A stretch of DNA of 64,000 bases, taken from Paraburkholderia sabiae (GTDB lineage Bacteria > Pseudomonadota > Gammaproteobacteria > Burkholderiales > Burkholderiaceae). The notes below the pieces were generated by a model. It was not told where the DNA came from, did no database searches, and was given only the letters and a program-made list of their open reading frames with translations. The stretch covers positions 5,642,001 to 5,706,000 of the forward strand of contig NZ_CP125295.1 of NCBI RefSeq assembly GCF_030412785.1. The letters are read 5' to 3'. A program made the position numbers and the translations under genes. Below, piece after piece: positions 17,990-27,629 of this stretch (position 1 is its first letter; the number at the start of each line of letters is the position of its first letter).

Positions 17990-19039
17990 ATGCGCCGGCT
18001 GAACTCGATACGGATCCTTCGCGCGGTGACAGCGACGACTGTCGTCGTGCACCACGTCCTCATACAGGACGGTCAGGTGTTCGGCCAATTTCGCGTCGAC
18101 GTATTCTTCGTACTAAGCGGATTCGTGATCGCACTCGCGCTCGAAGCCAGCACGATCAGCGTACGCGACTTCATCGTGAGCCGCGTCGTGCGGATCGTGC
18201 CGCTCTATTGGCTCGCGACGCTGCTGGTGTTTTTTGGCGCCCTGCTGCGGCCCGATCTTTTCAATTCGACGATCGCCAGCATCCCCGGACTGCTGAAATC
18301 ACTCTTTTTCATTCCGTACAGGAAACCGAGCGGCCACGTGTTCCCGATGCTGTTCGTCGGCTGGACGCTGAACTACGAGATGCTGTTCTACGCGGCTTCC
18401 GCGCTTGCGCTGTGGCGGTTCCGGCGGCGCCTGTCACTCGTACTCGCGGCGATCACGCTGCTGCTCGCCGGGCTGTTCTTCGTCGCGAATCTCGCGCACT
18501 CAGACAACGCGGTCGTCGCGGTCCTCGCTTACGACCGGATGCTCGAATTCCCGTTAGGCTTCGCCGTATGGTACGTCTGGAAGAAAGGGGTGCGTATTCC
18601 CGTCGCGCTGGCGGCGCCCGGCGCCGTTGGCATGTATCTGCTGATGACCTGGCTCGAACGGGCATGGCCGGACATCTCCCCGCTTCTGGGAAATGGCCTG
18701 CCCACCTGCCTGCTGCTGATGAGCACGTTGAGTCTCGAAGGCCTCGTGGTGGACAGTGCGCTCACGCGCGGCCTGCTGTATCTCGGCGACGCGAGCTACG
18801 CGATCTATCTCAGCCACCCGTTCGTCGTCGAGGGGATGCGCAAGCTCGTTCCCAAAGTCGCGCATGGTTTCGATGTACGCTCGCCAGCGGGAGTAACGCT
18901 TGCGATCGTGGTGGCCTCCACGTTCGGTTGCGCCGTCTATCGCTACGTTGACAAGCCGTTGCAGCGCGCACTGCGTCGTCTGATCAACGTCAAGCGTCTC
19001 GTCAATGCGCCCACGAATAACGAAGCGCCTGTGCGGTAA
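17990..19039 (+). CDS. Acyltransferase family 3 membrane protein (OafA/ExoZ-like)
   Basis: 349 aa, about 10 predicted membrane helices. Family features are the N-terminal NSIRILRAVTATTVVVHH (the catalytic-type histidine), VDVFFVLSGFVIAL, then SRVVRIVPLYWLATLL, and the late LGDASYAIYLSHPFVVEG motif. Such enzymes O-acylate sugars of exopolysaccharide or LPS at the inner membrane. The ATG at 17990 gives a short N-terminal helix consistent with relatives. The neighbours (manC, a glycosidase) suggest decoration of a secreted polysaccharide; the substrate is unknown. Confidence 0.9.
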   Translation: MRRLNSIRILRAVTATTVVVHHVLIQDGQVFGQFRVDVFFVLSGFVIALALEASTISVRDFIVSRVVRIVPLYWLATLLVFFGALLRPDLFNSTIASIPGLLKSLFFIPYRKPSGHVFPMLFVGWTLNYEMLFYAASALALWRFRRRLSLVLAAITLLLAGLFFVANLAHSDNAVVAVLAYDRMLEFPLGFAVWYVWKKGVRIPVALAAPGAVGMYLLMTWLERAWPDISPLLGNGLPTCLLLMSTLSLEGLVVDSALTRGLLYLGDASYAIYLSHPFVVEGMRKLVPKVAHGFDVRSPAGVTLAIVVASTFGCAVYRYVDKPLQRALRRLINVKRLVNAPTNNEAPVR

Positions 19040-19509
19040 GAAAGATGAGCACGCTGTGAGCGCGGGCTGATGCCCGCTTGCTTCCGTCATGCGCGAAGTC
19101 GTCGCCCGTCCGTTGCTGTCATGGTGAACGCTCAACATCGACGCGCAGAGCGTCAACGATGATTCGTCGCCACATGGCGCTACCGTTTCATGCATGCGAT
19201 GACAGCCGCGACAGGCTCAGCCTTTGCGACATCCCGTGTCGTCGTATCGAATGTGTGTTCGATACGGGACGCACTGTGAACGCCACGATATGCCCTTGCC
19301 GCGGGAGCGGATCGCCTTCATCGCGCCCATGCGGTTGACTGCACCCCGCCAGAGGGTGCGCTAGCGCACCGAACGCGTGAGATCCGAAGTGTGATCGGCT
19401 TTGCCTCAGGTGTACGATTTCTGCAAATTCCGCCCATAGGGTGGCGCTCGATTCTGGCGCTATCGGATCTCGTATTCCCCACGGCTACCTGACTGCAAGG
19501 AGCGATCGC
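19040..19509. other. Intergenic region with a perfect 16-bp palindrome
   Basis: 470 bp with no credible gene. GGTGCGCTAGCGCACC at 19355-19370 is a perfect palindrome, 140 bp upstream of the JmjC-like gene; it could be an operator or a short hairpin. A good AAGGAG ribosome-binding site at 19497-19502 marks the start of the next gene. Confidence 0.4.
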
Positions 19510-20424
19510 ATGGACATCTCCCTGGATTCCCTCGTCCATGAAGCGGCATTACCCGACAAATGGATCGACGCCGATGCTTCGGTGTTTCGAGCGTGTTTCG
19601 AGCGGAAGAGCTTCGAGGTCGCCCACCACATGGCATCTCATCCGCGCTTCCAGCTCGATCATCTGATGGAACTGACGGAGCGAACCTTGAGGACGCGCCC
19701 TTCTGATCTCTATTACGACATGGGTGACGTCGTACCAGGGCAAAAATGGAAAGATACGAATCATGCGTTCTCGCCGATGGATGCATTGAGTCAGCTGGAA
19801 GATTCAAACGCCTGGTTCATTCTCCGGGACGCGCAAAAAGATCCGGCCTACACCGAGCTGTACCGGCATGCGATCGCCGAGGTCAAGGATATGATTGGCG
19901 GCGACATCGAATCGAAGATCAGGAACGAAGAGATCATTATTTTCATCACGTCGCCCAAGCGGGTGACGGCCTATCACATCGATCGCGAATGCAATTTCAT
20001 TCTTCAGATTCACGGAGAAAAGGATTTGTATCTGTTTGATCGGGAAGACCGGCAGGTTCTTCCGGAGGTGGAAATCGAGCGATTCTGGACGAAGGACAAT
20101 AACGCGCCAAACTATCGGCCGGAGCTGCAGGACCGGGCACAGTTGTACAGGCTGGCTCCGGGGAATGGCGTGCATGTTCCTGTCAACTGCCCGCACTGGT
20201 TGAAGAACGATAACAATATTTCGGTAACGCTAAGCGTCAACTTCCAGTTCGTCGACTCGATGCGAAAGGATGTTTATCGCGCCAACTATTACCTCAGAAA
20301 GCTTGGACTCAACCCCTGTCCGCCTGGACGAAGCGCGGTGAGGGATCGAGCCAAGGCCATGGCGTATTCGACGGCACAATCCGCCCAGCGAGCGATCAGA
20401 TCGGCGCTGCATAGAGGTGGTTAG
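19510..20424 (+). CDS. JmjC/cupin-like putative 2-oxoglutarate oxygenase
   Basis: 304 aa. The central part (about 140-245) looks like a cupin_8/JmjC double-stranded beta-helix: TSPKRVTAYHIDRECNFIL gives an HxD pair (H156, D158), followed by GEKDLYLFD and, after a spacer, GNGVHVPVNCPHWLKN with H222 as the likely third iron ligand. This suggests an Fe(II)/2-oxoglutarate hydroxylase. It has no signal peptide. AAGGAG lies 7 bp before the ATG at 19510. It is AT-richer than its neighbours. The substrate is not known; related proteins I recall sit in polysaccharide or nonribosomal clusters, so a surface-glycan link is only contextual. Confidence 0.7.
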   Translation: MDISLDSLVHEAALPDKWIDADASVFRACFERKSFEVAHHMASHPRFQLDHLMELTERTLRTRPSDLYYDMGDVVPGQKWKDTNHAFSPMDALSQLEDSNAWFILRDAQKDPAYTELYRHAIAEVKDMIGGDIESKIRNEEIIIFITSPKRVTAYHIDRECNFILQIHGEKDLYLFDREDRQVLPEVEIERFWTKDNNAPNYRPELQDRAQLYRLAPGNGVHVPVNCPHWLKNDNNISVTLSVNFQFVDSMRKDVYRANYYLRKLGLNPCPPGRSAVRDRAKAMAYSTAQSAQRAIRSALHRGG

Positions 20425-20530
20425 TCCCTGACCGGCCGATCGACCTGGCGAGGGCCGGTGTCGTCAAGCGGCCCGCCGACACCGACCCGCCACGACCTCG
20501 CGAAGCGCTTGAACCGGCTCGCGCGAGCTT

Positions 20531-21589
20531 TCAGGCGGTCTCCGGATGTGCCGCAATGAAGTTAGTGAAGGCGTCATACGGCTGACTTAATATGGTGCCG
20601 TCGATCATCAGCCCGAAGGTCTCGTCTCCGCTATCGAGTTCGTAGTACATCACCGACTGGATGTTTTTTGTCCTTCGGGCCGCGAAGTAGCTGGCAAGCT
20701 GTGTACTGATGTAGCTTGCCCGATAGGCCGCTCCCTTTTCGGGCCCCGTGTTCCACTCGGTGAGCAGGAACGGCACACCATAGCGCGCCTGGCAATAGGC
20801 AGGCAGATCGAACCGGCGACCCGATCCGTCTGAGCCGATGTTGAGGATGTCGCCATAGACTTCGAAGTTGTGCCATGTCGTCATGTCCCACCGTACGACC
20901 GGATGACCGCTGGAACCATCGGGCTGCACGCCGTCCCAGAGGGCGTCGGAGGCACCGATATCGGCCACGGTGAAATTGACGCCGCACTTCGCCGCCGGTT
21001 GCGCGGACTTCACACCGTCGATCATTCCGCGAATGACGCCGCGCATGACGGGCCAGTTCGTGTTGTTGAAATCCGCGGCCTTCGTGCCGGCCGTGGTGGG
21101 GTCAAGGACGATGTCCCCTTCCCGTGTCAGTTCATTGCCGCACTCGTACATCGTCACGCCGTACGGCGCGAGCGCTGTCGCGACGGTCGCCGCGCACGAT
21201 CGTCCCCGTTCGTAGGCGATTGATTCGCTCGCGTACATGACGCGGCTGGCGTCGTAGATGCTGAGATCGATGAGCACGAACAGCGTCAGCCCTGCCGCCT
21301 GCAATGCCTGCGCGAGTTTAACGACGGCCTTCAGCTGCGCCGGGTCGTCCGTACACCCGAGACGATACGTCGAGCAGCCCATGCGCTTGATGATCGTGAC
21401 GACCTGCGCAGCTGTGTACCGGTAGTCGTAGTGTCCGTTGATACCGTAGAACGTGCCCGCGCTGGCAGCCGTGACGACGTGAGGATCGTTGGCACCCGCG
21501 CCCGCGCCCGAGCCGCCGCCGCAACCGCCAAGCACATAAGTGCCGCCAAGTGCCGTCAGGCTGCCGAGAAACTGACGTCTTCTGAGCAT
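20531..21589 (-). CDS. Exported glycoside hydrolase-like protein (GH-A clan, PslG-like), Tat/lipoprotein signal
   Basis: 352 aa. The N-terminus RRRQFLGSLTALGGTYVLGGC combines a twin-arginine-like motif with a lipobox ending at Cys23, followed by a Gly/Ala-rich linker. The mature domain reads as a TIM-barrel glycosidase: GINGHYDYRYTAAQVVTIIK, then the acid/base glutamate in MYECGNELT and the nucleophile glutamate in PFLLTEWNTGPE. The spacing of the two glutamates and the overall size suit GH5/GH39-type enzymes such as PslG. It is probably anchored in the periplasm or outer membrane and trims an exopolysaccharide made by the neighbouring genes. Family assignment is moderate. Confidence 0.65.
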   Translation of the reverse strand: MLRRRQFLGSLTALGGTYVLGGCGGGSGAGAGANDPHVVTAASAGTFYGINGHYDYRYTAAQVVTIIKRMGCSTYRLGCTDDPAQLKAVVKLAQALQAAGLTLFVLIDLSIYDASRVMYASESIAYERGRSCAATVATALAPYGVTMYECGNELTREGDIVLDPTTAGTKAADFNNTNWPVMRGVIRGMIDGVKSAQPAAKCGVNFTVADIGASDALWDGVQPDGSSGHPVVRWDMTTWHNFEVYGDILNIGSDGSGRRFDLPAYCQARYGVPFLLTEWNTGPEKGAAYRASYISTQLASYFAARRTKNIQSVMYYELDSGDETFGLMIDGTILSQPYDAFTNFIAAHPETA

Positions 21590-21967
21590 GTGATTTCTCC
21601 ACTGCCACGCTGCGGGCGACAGATCGTCGAGACGGGCGGGTACGCAAGCGCATCGTCAGCGCCTGGGCGCGTCCGTTGGCCGCGCAGGTCCTCCTCACTG
21701 CCGCGTCGTCATCTGTGACGGACAAGAAGTAGTCCTGGCGGGCCGTTGACGTTGTCACGGAAACGCTCCGGAGAAATCAACACGCTCAGAATAGGCCGGA
21801 AGGAAAGCGACCTGTATTGGACCTTGGTCCAATAAGGGCGGCATCTGATCGCTCCTTCCCGGCTTTCTGTGCCCGGACGCACAGAAATCCTGCGCGACGA
21901 TTGGTCCAATGGCCAGACGTAACGGCGCCGCGTCATTCACCCTGACCGCGGCGTCTCCGGAGGAAAA
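21590..21967. promoter_or_regulatory. Divergent region with repeated TTGGTCCAA sites upstream of manC
   Basis: Between the glycosidase and manC. TTGGACCTTGGTCCAA (21817-21832) is an inverted repeat with a 2-bp centre, and TTGGTCCAA, itself a near-palindrome, recurs at 21901-21909, giving two sites 77 bp apart. This is the look of a regulator-binding site. GGAGGAAAA directly before the ATG at 21968 is the manC ribosome-binding site. Confidence 0.5.
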
Positions 21968-23509
21968 ATGAACGTCATTGCAGAAGCAGTCTCACCGGAT
22001 GCGCTCGCGCACGACACGCAGCTTGCCTGCGTCGTGCAACCCGTCGTCCTGGCAGGCGGCTCAGGCACGCGCCTGTGGCCGCTGTCGCGCGAACAATGCC
22101 CGAAACAGCTGATCGGCCTGACGAGCGAGGAATCGCTGCTCGAAGCGACGTTACGCAGAACGCAGGGGCTGCGCGCGCCCACGCCGGACCGTCCCGCGCC
22201 GCACGCCGTCAAGACGCAGCCGACGCTCGTCGTGTGCAGCGAGGAACTGCGCCTGCCCACGAAAGAGCGGCTCGAACGCTGCACGAGCGATTCGCGCGTC
22301 GTGCTGGAACCGGCGCCACGCAACACGGCCCCCGCGCTGACGGTTGCCGCGCTCGCGGCGATCGCGGCAGCGCCAAAGGGTGAAGATCCCGTGCTGGTCG
22401 TGATGCCCGCCGATCACCTGATCGCCGATACGAATGCCTTCGTCGCCACCTTGCAGCAGGCCATCCAGCACGCGCTGGCCGATGCGATCGTCGCGCTCGG
22501 CGTGCCGCCGGAGCGCGCGGAAACGGGCTACGGCTACATCAGGACAGGTGCCGCCGCCGACGGACACGGTGCACGGAGCATCGACCGCTTCGTCGAAAAA
22601 CCCGCGCAGGAGCTGGCGGAACAGTATCTCGCGTCGGGCGAGTACTGGTGGAACAGTGGCATCTTCGTGATGCGCGCATCCGTCTGGCTCGCGGCAATCG
22701 CTGCATGCCGGCCGGATATTGCCGCGGCATGTCGGGTGTCGTACGAACAGGCCACGGTCGATGGCGACGGCACGGTGCATATTGACCGTGCCGCGTTCGC
22801 GGCCTGCCCCAGCGACTCTATCGATTACGCGGTCATGGAGCGCATCGGCAACGATCCGAAGCTCGCAGGCGTCATCGTGCCGCTGACGGCCGGCTGGTCC
22901 GACGTGGGCGCGTGGGACGCCGTGTGGGACGTCAGCGCGAAAGATGACGCGGGCAATGTGGCGCGCGGGCGCGTGCTGCTCGAAGGCGCGAGCGATACCT
23001 ACGCACACTCGGAAGGACGGCTCGTCGCGTGCGTCGGGGTGTCGGGCGTGGTGGTGGTCGAGACGGCCGATGCCGTGCTCGTCGCCGCGAAGGATCGCGT
23101 GCAGGACGTCAAGGCGATCGTGAACCGGCTGAACGCGGCGAAGCACACGGAAGCGAAGGTGCATCGGAAAGTGGAGCGGCCGTGGGGTTGCTACGACTCG
23201 ATCGATCACGGCGAGCGTTTTCAGGTGAAGCGCATCGTCGTGAAGCCGGGCGGCCGGCTTTCGCTGCAGATGCATCATCATCGCGCGGAACACTGGGTCG
23301 TCGTGCGTGGCACCGCGCGCGTGACGCGCGGCGACGAGACGTTCCTGCTCACCGAGAACCAGTCGACCTACATTCCGCTCGGCACGTTGCACCGGCTGGA
23401 GAATCCGGGGAAGACGCCGCTTGAAATTATCGAGGTGCAATCGGGTGGGTATCTCGGCGAGGATGACATCGTGCGCTTTGACGATCAGTACGGGCGCACG
23501 GGAACCTGA
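21968..23509 (+). CDS. manC: Mannose-1-phosphate guanylyltransferase / mannose-6-phosphate isomerase, copy 1
   Basis: Bifunctional enzyme making GDP-mannose; 513 aa. The nucleotidyltransferase signature is [21 protein letters not shown] near residues 25-45, with the family ETGYGYIRTG, FVEKPAQELAEQYLASGEY and WWNSGIFVM segments. The isomerase cupin domain occupies the last about 110 residues ([33 protein letters not shown]). A 22-residue insertion (GLRAPTPDRPAPHAVKTQP region) in the N-domain and a 15-residue N-terminal extension distinguish it from copy 2 at 61137. A strong GGAGG precedes the ATG. Confidence 0.95.
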   Translation: MNVIAEAVSPDALAHDTQLACVVQPVVLAGGSGTRLWPLSREQCPKQLIGLTSEESLLEATLRRTQGLRAPTPDRPAPHAVKTQPTLVVCSEELRLPTKERLERCTSDSRVVLEPAPRNTAPALTVAALAAIAAAPKGEDPVLVVMPADHLIADTNAFVATLQQAIQHALADAIVALGVPPERAETGYGYIRTGAAADGHGARSIDRFVEKPAQELAEQYLASGEYWWNSGIFVMRASVWLAAIAACRPDIAAACRVSYEQATVDGDGTVHIDRAAFAACPSDSIDYAVMERIGNDPKLAGVIVPLTAGWSDVGAWDAVWDVSAKDDAGNVARGRVLLEGASDTYAHSEGRLVACVGVSGVVVVETADAVLVAAKDRVQDVKAIVNRLNAAKHTEAKVHRKVERPWGCYDSIDHGERFQVKRIVVKPGGRLSLQMHHHRAEHWVVVRGTARVTRGDETFLLTENQSTYIPLGTLHRLENPGKTPLEIIEVQSGGYLGEDDIVRFDDQYGRTGT

Positions 23510-24150
23510 CGCGCAGCTATCCGGTGCTGCAAACGCAAGCCGTCCAACGCGTCGGTGAAATCGACGGATGTCACCTTAAACGATCGAATCAGAGGTACAT
23601 CTGAACTCTGCAAAAACCGCAAGGCACGCTATGAAGCATCGCACTCGTAGCAACCTCACTCCTCTCGCTCCGCTTTTTTGCGGAGCGGAGCGGCGCGCCT
23701 CGTCGCACAGGACGAGCAATGCACCATTCAGATAGCGCGACATCCTCTGAAGCGGCTGACAAGGTCGAGTACACCGGATAATGGAGACGAGAATCGCTTT
23801 TTTCGATTCTCCAATGACTCAGAAGCGCCGTCGTGAAAGACAGACCCCGGTCCGTTGGAACTTTGAAAACGGACGTAGCTTCCTTGACGACTTGAATGGC
23901 TCCAATGGTCCGCGGCTGCGTGAAAACGCGAAAGCATCCGGTTTTCGAGCGTCGCAGCCCCTTCCCAAGTCGCCACTAAAGCGACACGTCGCGGCCCGAG
24001 AAGGCGACATTCGAGAAGCCTTTCCTGCCAGCGCGTTTTCCATACTTCCGCGACCGGATCAGCGCATCCGTCGTCGGTCCGGAAGTCCCACCCTCGCCGC
24101 ATCGGTTTACGTGAGTTTCTTCTGTAACCGACAAACCTGGTCGCAACAGA
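23510..24150. other. Gene-poor region with a perfect hairpin
   Basis: 641 bp. CGCTCCGC-TTTTTT-GCGGAGCG at 23666-23687 is a perfect 8-bp stem. Overlapping open frames on both strands (for example 23728-24102 minus and 23781-24164 plus) have no sensible composition or ribosome-binding site. I see no gene. Confidence 0.5.
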
Positions 24151-25959
24151 TCATTCGGGAGTAGAAAACCGATATCCCAGCGCCTCAATCGCGCCGAGCT
24201 CATGCCGCGCCAAATCTTTCTCTATGAAATCAGCCGGACATCTGTCGATTGCTGCCTGAAATGCATGTCGGGCATCATCGGTCAATGACCGGACGAATTT
24301 CTGTTCGCCAACATATGCGGCCGCTTCACAAAGCTGTCCCTGTGTGGCTGTCGTCGCGCCAGTGTTGGCAGCCTTCATGAGCTGGTCCTCCCCCATCGAA
24401 CCGAGATAGAAAGCGAACACGGGATAGGGCCACTTCGTGTGGTCCATTGTGGAGGCATAAACGGCCAATTCATGACGATCGTCTATATTCAGCTTCATAG
24501 CACAGAGATGAAGCCATAACATGACATACGGAAGCTGGTCACCGTTTTCATTGGCGCGACTCGATTTGGAAACTCGCAACCATTGGTTGAAATCGCTTTG
24601 TGCCTCCCTATATCGGGCACGATAGAAGGCAAGTATGCCTCGATGCTGGAGAAGATGTAGATTGTTCGGGTCTGTGCGACCTGCAATTTCATAGTCCCTT
24701 TGGGCAGCGTCGTGGCGACCAAGCGCGGCAAAATCGTCGGCGCGGTAAATTCGGGCAAGCGTCGACTTTGGGTCGATCCGAAGAATTGTCGTGTAGTCGT
24801 CAATTGCCGATGTGTACGCATCTGCCTCTTCGAAAAGCCGTATGCGAAGCCAGTAGATCTGGGGATTGTCGGGCTCGATCTGGCGCGCTACCTCGAGATC
24901 GGCCTTTGCTCGTTCCAGATTGCCACTTCGCCTTAAGACGTCCGAACGCCTCAAGTAATTTTCCACATTGCGTGGCTGGATGTTTATCGCCTGCGAATAA
25001 TCCTCTACCGCCGCGTCATCCCGACCTCTCGCTTCGAAACTGGCCGCCCGCATGCGGTATGCGATGACGTTCGTTGGGGCCAGCTTTATTGCTATCGAAA
25101 ACTCTTCGCTCGCTTGCCAGTATTTGTTTGTATCAAAGTAAACGAATCCAAGTCGTGTATGCGGTGCGTCGTCGTTTGGACTCAGTCTTGCCGCCTCAGT
25201 GAAATCACGCTTCGCCTTCACAAAATCTTTCTTTCCATCCCAGGCAACACCTCGGTCGAGCACCGCATAAAAATTGTTTGGCGACGATTTCAGCGCAATG
25301 TCAAACTCCACGATCGCTTCATCGAATCTTTTGAGCCGATTGAGGGCTTCACCTCTTCCGATGTGAGCTAGCGGAAATGCAGGAGAGGCAGCCATTGCTG
25401 CATCGAAGTCGATCAGCGCCTCCTCATAGCGATGCTGACGGTTGTAGACCAAGCCTCGCCCCGTATAGACACCGGGCTGACGGAATCCGAGGCCAATCGC
25501 ACGATTGAAATCAATGAGTGCAGCGCCGTCATTGCCACGAGCATAGTCTGTATATCCGAAGCTGTTCCACGCAACGGGATCGTCAGGGTGCAGTCGAAGA
25601 GCTTCCTCGAGGTCGTCTGCAGAACCCGCGAAGTCATTAACTTCTCTACGCACGTCCCCACGCTTGATGAGTGCCGCCGCGTTCGGTTTGAACTGGAGCG
25701 AGCGCGAGAAGTCGTTAATTGCGGCTATGTGCTGCGCGTGCCTTTCGTGCCCCAGCCCGAGTAAAAAATAAAGCGAAGCGCGGACATCAGACTGCAACGC
25801 CGGATTGTCCGCATTTTCCGAGCCGAAGATAGTTTGTGCAATCAGATTATGCCGGTACTGCACACTCTGCAAACCGAGATTGACAGGAACGCCAGCAGCG
25901 GCGCGTACGTCCGGTAGGGCGAGTAGCAGCGCCAACAGAATAGGTACGTTGAACTTCAC
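24151..25959 (-). CDS. Exported TPR-repeat protein
   Basis: 602 aa when started at the GTG at 25959, which has GGAG 5 bp upstream and gives a clean signal peptide (KFNVPILLALLLALPDVRAAA). A longer frame to 26076 adds a basic stretch that spoils the signal. About 11-12 tetratricopeptide repeats run from residue 60 to 480, for example AWNSFGYTDYARGNDGAALI, AHIGRGEALNRLKRFDEAIV and AYRMRAASFEARGRDDAAVE. TPR arrays bind partner proteins; here it would act in the periplasm. Two small lipoprotein genes follow on the same strand upstream. Base composition is below the window average. Confidence 0.85.
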   Translation of the reverse strand: MKFNVPILLALLLALPDVRAAAGVPVNLGLQSVQYRHNLIAQTIFGSENADNPALQSDVRASLYFLLGLGHERHAQHIAAINDFSRSLQFKPNAAALIKRGDVRREVNDFAGSADDLEEALRLHPDDPVAWNSFGYTDYARGNDGAALIDFNRAIGLGFRQPGVYTGRGLVYNRQHRYEEALIDFDAAMAASPAFPLAHIGRGEALNRLKRFDEAIVEFDIALKSSPNNFYAVLDRGVAWDGKKDFVKAKRDFTEAARLSPNDDAPHTRLGFVYFDTNKYWQASEEFSIAIKLAPTNVIAYRMRAASFEARGRDDAAVEDYSQAINIQPRNVENYLRRSDVLRRSGNLERAKADLEVARQIEPDNPQIYWLRIRLFEEADAYTSAIDDYTTILRIDPKSTLARIYRADDFAALGRHDAAQRDYEIAGRTDPNNLHLLQHRGILAFYRARYREAQSDFNQWLRVSKSSRANENGDQLPYVMLWLHLCAMKLNIDDRHELAVYASTMDHTKWPYPVFAFYLGSMGEDQLMKAANTGATTATQGQLCEAAAYVGEQKFVRSLTDDARHAFQAAIDRCPADFIEKDLARHELGAIEALGYRFSTPE

Positions 25960-26136
25960 CACGGCTCCGTCTGAAAGGGACCTCGGTAGTATCGGCTGAT
26001 AGCGGCGAACGTTCATCGTCGGTAGTTTAAAACGGCCGTTCGCTGTACCGACGCTGTGCAGAACACATCGGCTCATCGACCAATCGGCCTTTTTTCCGAA
26101 AGCTCAACCAGTCAAAAAGAGCCGTATAAGATTTCC

Positions 26137-26652
26137 TCAGGGTGCCGTCTTCTTTGCCAACACGAGGTAATGCGTCCGACCGTTAGTGTCTTCGGTATAT
26201 TCCAGAAGGAAATCGCCAACTGGTACCTGCATGTCCGGGAACCCCTTAATCACTCCACCATCTTTGACCGTTCGGTCCAAATCCGTTACCGAGCCGAGAT
26301 TGTAGAAATTGATTCCATAAGCTGGCGCGTCGCACATCACAGATGCGTACTTGCCATTCTTCACGAAGTAGCCGCGACACTTTTTGTTGCCTCGCAAGAC
26401 GGTAGAACCGGACGTCGCGCCCGTCATTGTCACGTCCGGACCGGAGACTTCGGCGGATTTCCGCCGAACAATCACGCTCGTAAAGTGATGATCGTTGCGA
26501 CGGCCATCGACCACTTCGTATGTGCCGATTAATGCGTCTGTCGCGGCATTTAGATCGGATCTTTGCTGTTCGGCAGTGCGGGAATCGTGCACGCTCACAC
26601 AGCCGGACAAGGATAGAACTGCGCAAACAGAAATGAAGTAACGAGGACGCAT
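26137..26652 (-). CDS. Putative lipoprotein of unknown function
   Basis: 171 aa. N-terminus RPRYFISVCAVLSLSGC carries a signal peptide ending in a lipobox (LSGC, Cys18). The rest is a mixed alpha/beta protein with two further cysteines (KKCRGYF and VMCDAPAYG), ending DFLLEYTEDTNGRTHYLVLAKKTAP. I do not recognise a family. It lies on the same strand as the TPR gene and the next lipoprotein, in an AT-richer accessory stretch, but with large gaps, so co-transcription is uncertain. Confidence 0.7.
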   Translation of the reverse strand: MRPRYFISVCAVLSLSGCVSVHDSRTAEQQRSDLNAATDALIGTYEVVDGRRNDHHFTSVIVRRKSAEVSGPDVTMTGATSGSTVLRGNKKCRGYFVKNGKYASVMCDAPAYGINFYNLGSVTDLDRTVKDGGVIKGFPDMQVPVGDFLLEYTEDTNGRTHYLVLAKKTAP

Positions 26653-26846
26653 GGTGCTTATAAAGTGTCAGCGGTAGCGCGATGATTGATCTTCTCTTTG
26701 CGCCATACCGTTGTGCAGTTGGAGGTGCTCCGACCAGGAGCAGGTTGAGTTCAACTTAAAACAACCTTCAGCGAACTTTCAAGGCTTCAGCGCCGAAAAA
26801 CGTATAAGCAATAGGTTCGTGCAAAAGGAGAAGGTCGACTCCCGTC

Positions 26847-27332
26847 CTACTTGACGGTTACACCGGCCAGTTGACCAATGCCGTCGGCAGTTTGAGTGCC
26901 GACATTCCGCGCAACCACCCCCAAACCGCCCACAACCGAGATACCTGTATCGGCAACATCGAAACCGGTGCCCGCAACAGAAACAGTCCCAGCAATGTGG
27001 TCGCTACCGGAAAGGACACCAAGGAGGATACGCGCCGCAACGGGTCGTGTTTTGAACTCACTGACACGAAGGGTGACTGGCGCGCCGGCCGGTGTGACCG
27101 GGATACAAATCTTCGTCATTTCCGTGCGGAATGCACCCAGTAGTTCCTTCTTGGCTTCATCTGAGATCTCGAAAGATCCCGGATCAATCTGAAGGTCACT
27201 TACGCCCTTGGCGAGCGCGACAGTTACTTCGTGGCCGCGCTCGGGCGGGAGTTGCGTCATCGTCGGGCTGCCGGCGCATGCAGCGAGCAACACAGTGCCG
27301 ATGATCGAAGCGGTGATAGCACGTACTTTCAT
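26847..27332 (-). CDS. Putative lipoprotein of unknown function (DUF4410-like)
   Basis: 161 aa. Signal peptide KVRAITASIIGTVLLAAC ends in a lipobox (LAAC, Cys19). The mature protein begins AGSPTMTQLPPERGHEVTVAL and has a glycine-rich C-terminal half (RILLGVLSGSDHIAGTVSVAG) that could form beta-strands near the outer membrane. The size and pattern recall DUF4410-type lipoproteins, but I am not sure. Upstream on the same strand is a truncated open frame. Confidence 0.7.
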   Translation of the reverse strand: MKVRAITASIIGTVLLAACAGSPTMTQLPPERGHEVTVALAKGVSDLQIDPGSFEISDEAKKELLGAFRTEMTKICIPVTPAGAPVTLRVSEFKTRPVAARILLGVLSGSDHIAGTVSVAGTGFDVADTGISVVGGLGVVARNVGTQTADGIGQLAGVTVK

Positions 27333-27347
27333 GTCAACCTCTCAGAA

Positions 27348-27625
27348 CTATTGTTTATTGTCGTCCTCCGCCATCACCAGTTCCCCTGCCCCTTGGCCAA
27401 AAGCTTGTTTTTGGTGTAGCGACAATGAAGCGTGGACGGTCGCACATGCGATATCGGCACGATCGGCTATCTTCTTTAGCTTGACCAAGCACTCGAAAAA
27501 AGACTGTCGGTGCTTTTCCCGGGTGTCGGCCTGATCCACCGTGACGTCGCGATTAAGTTGCTGTACCGCGCTGCCAACATGGCATATCGTCTGAAGGCTC
27601 AGATCCACGTTCGCAGTGCTGAGGG
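27348..27625 (-). pseudogene. 5'-truncated gene remnant of unknown function
   Basis: The frame reads ...SLQTICHVGSAVQQLNRDVTV, then REKHRQSFFECLVKLKKIADRA, ending ELVMAEDDNKQ. The helical, coding-like C-terminal part stops abruptly upstream at about 27625, where the sequence becomes the opposite strand of an IstB fragment. The likely reading is that an insertion or deletion removed the start. It lies 15 bp upstream of the lipoprotein at 26847 and may once have headed its operon. Confidence 0.4.
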
Positions 27626-27629
27626 CACA

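Noticed and set aside
23728..24164. Overlapping 120-codon frames on both strands
   Set aside because: Neither has a ribosome-binding site or plausible protein composition; probably noncoding or fully degraded.
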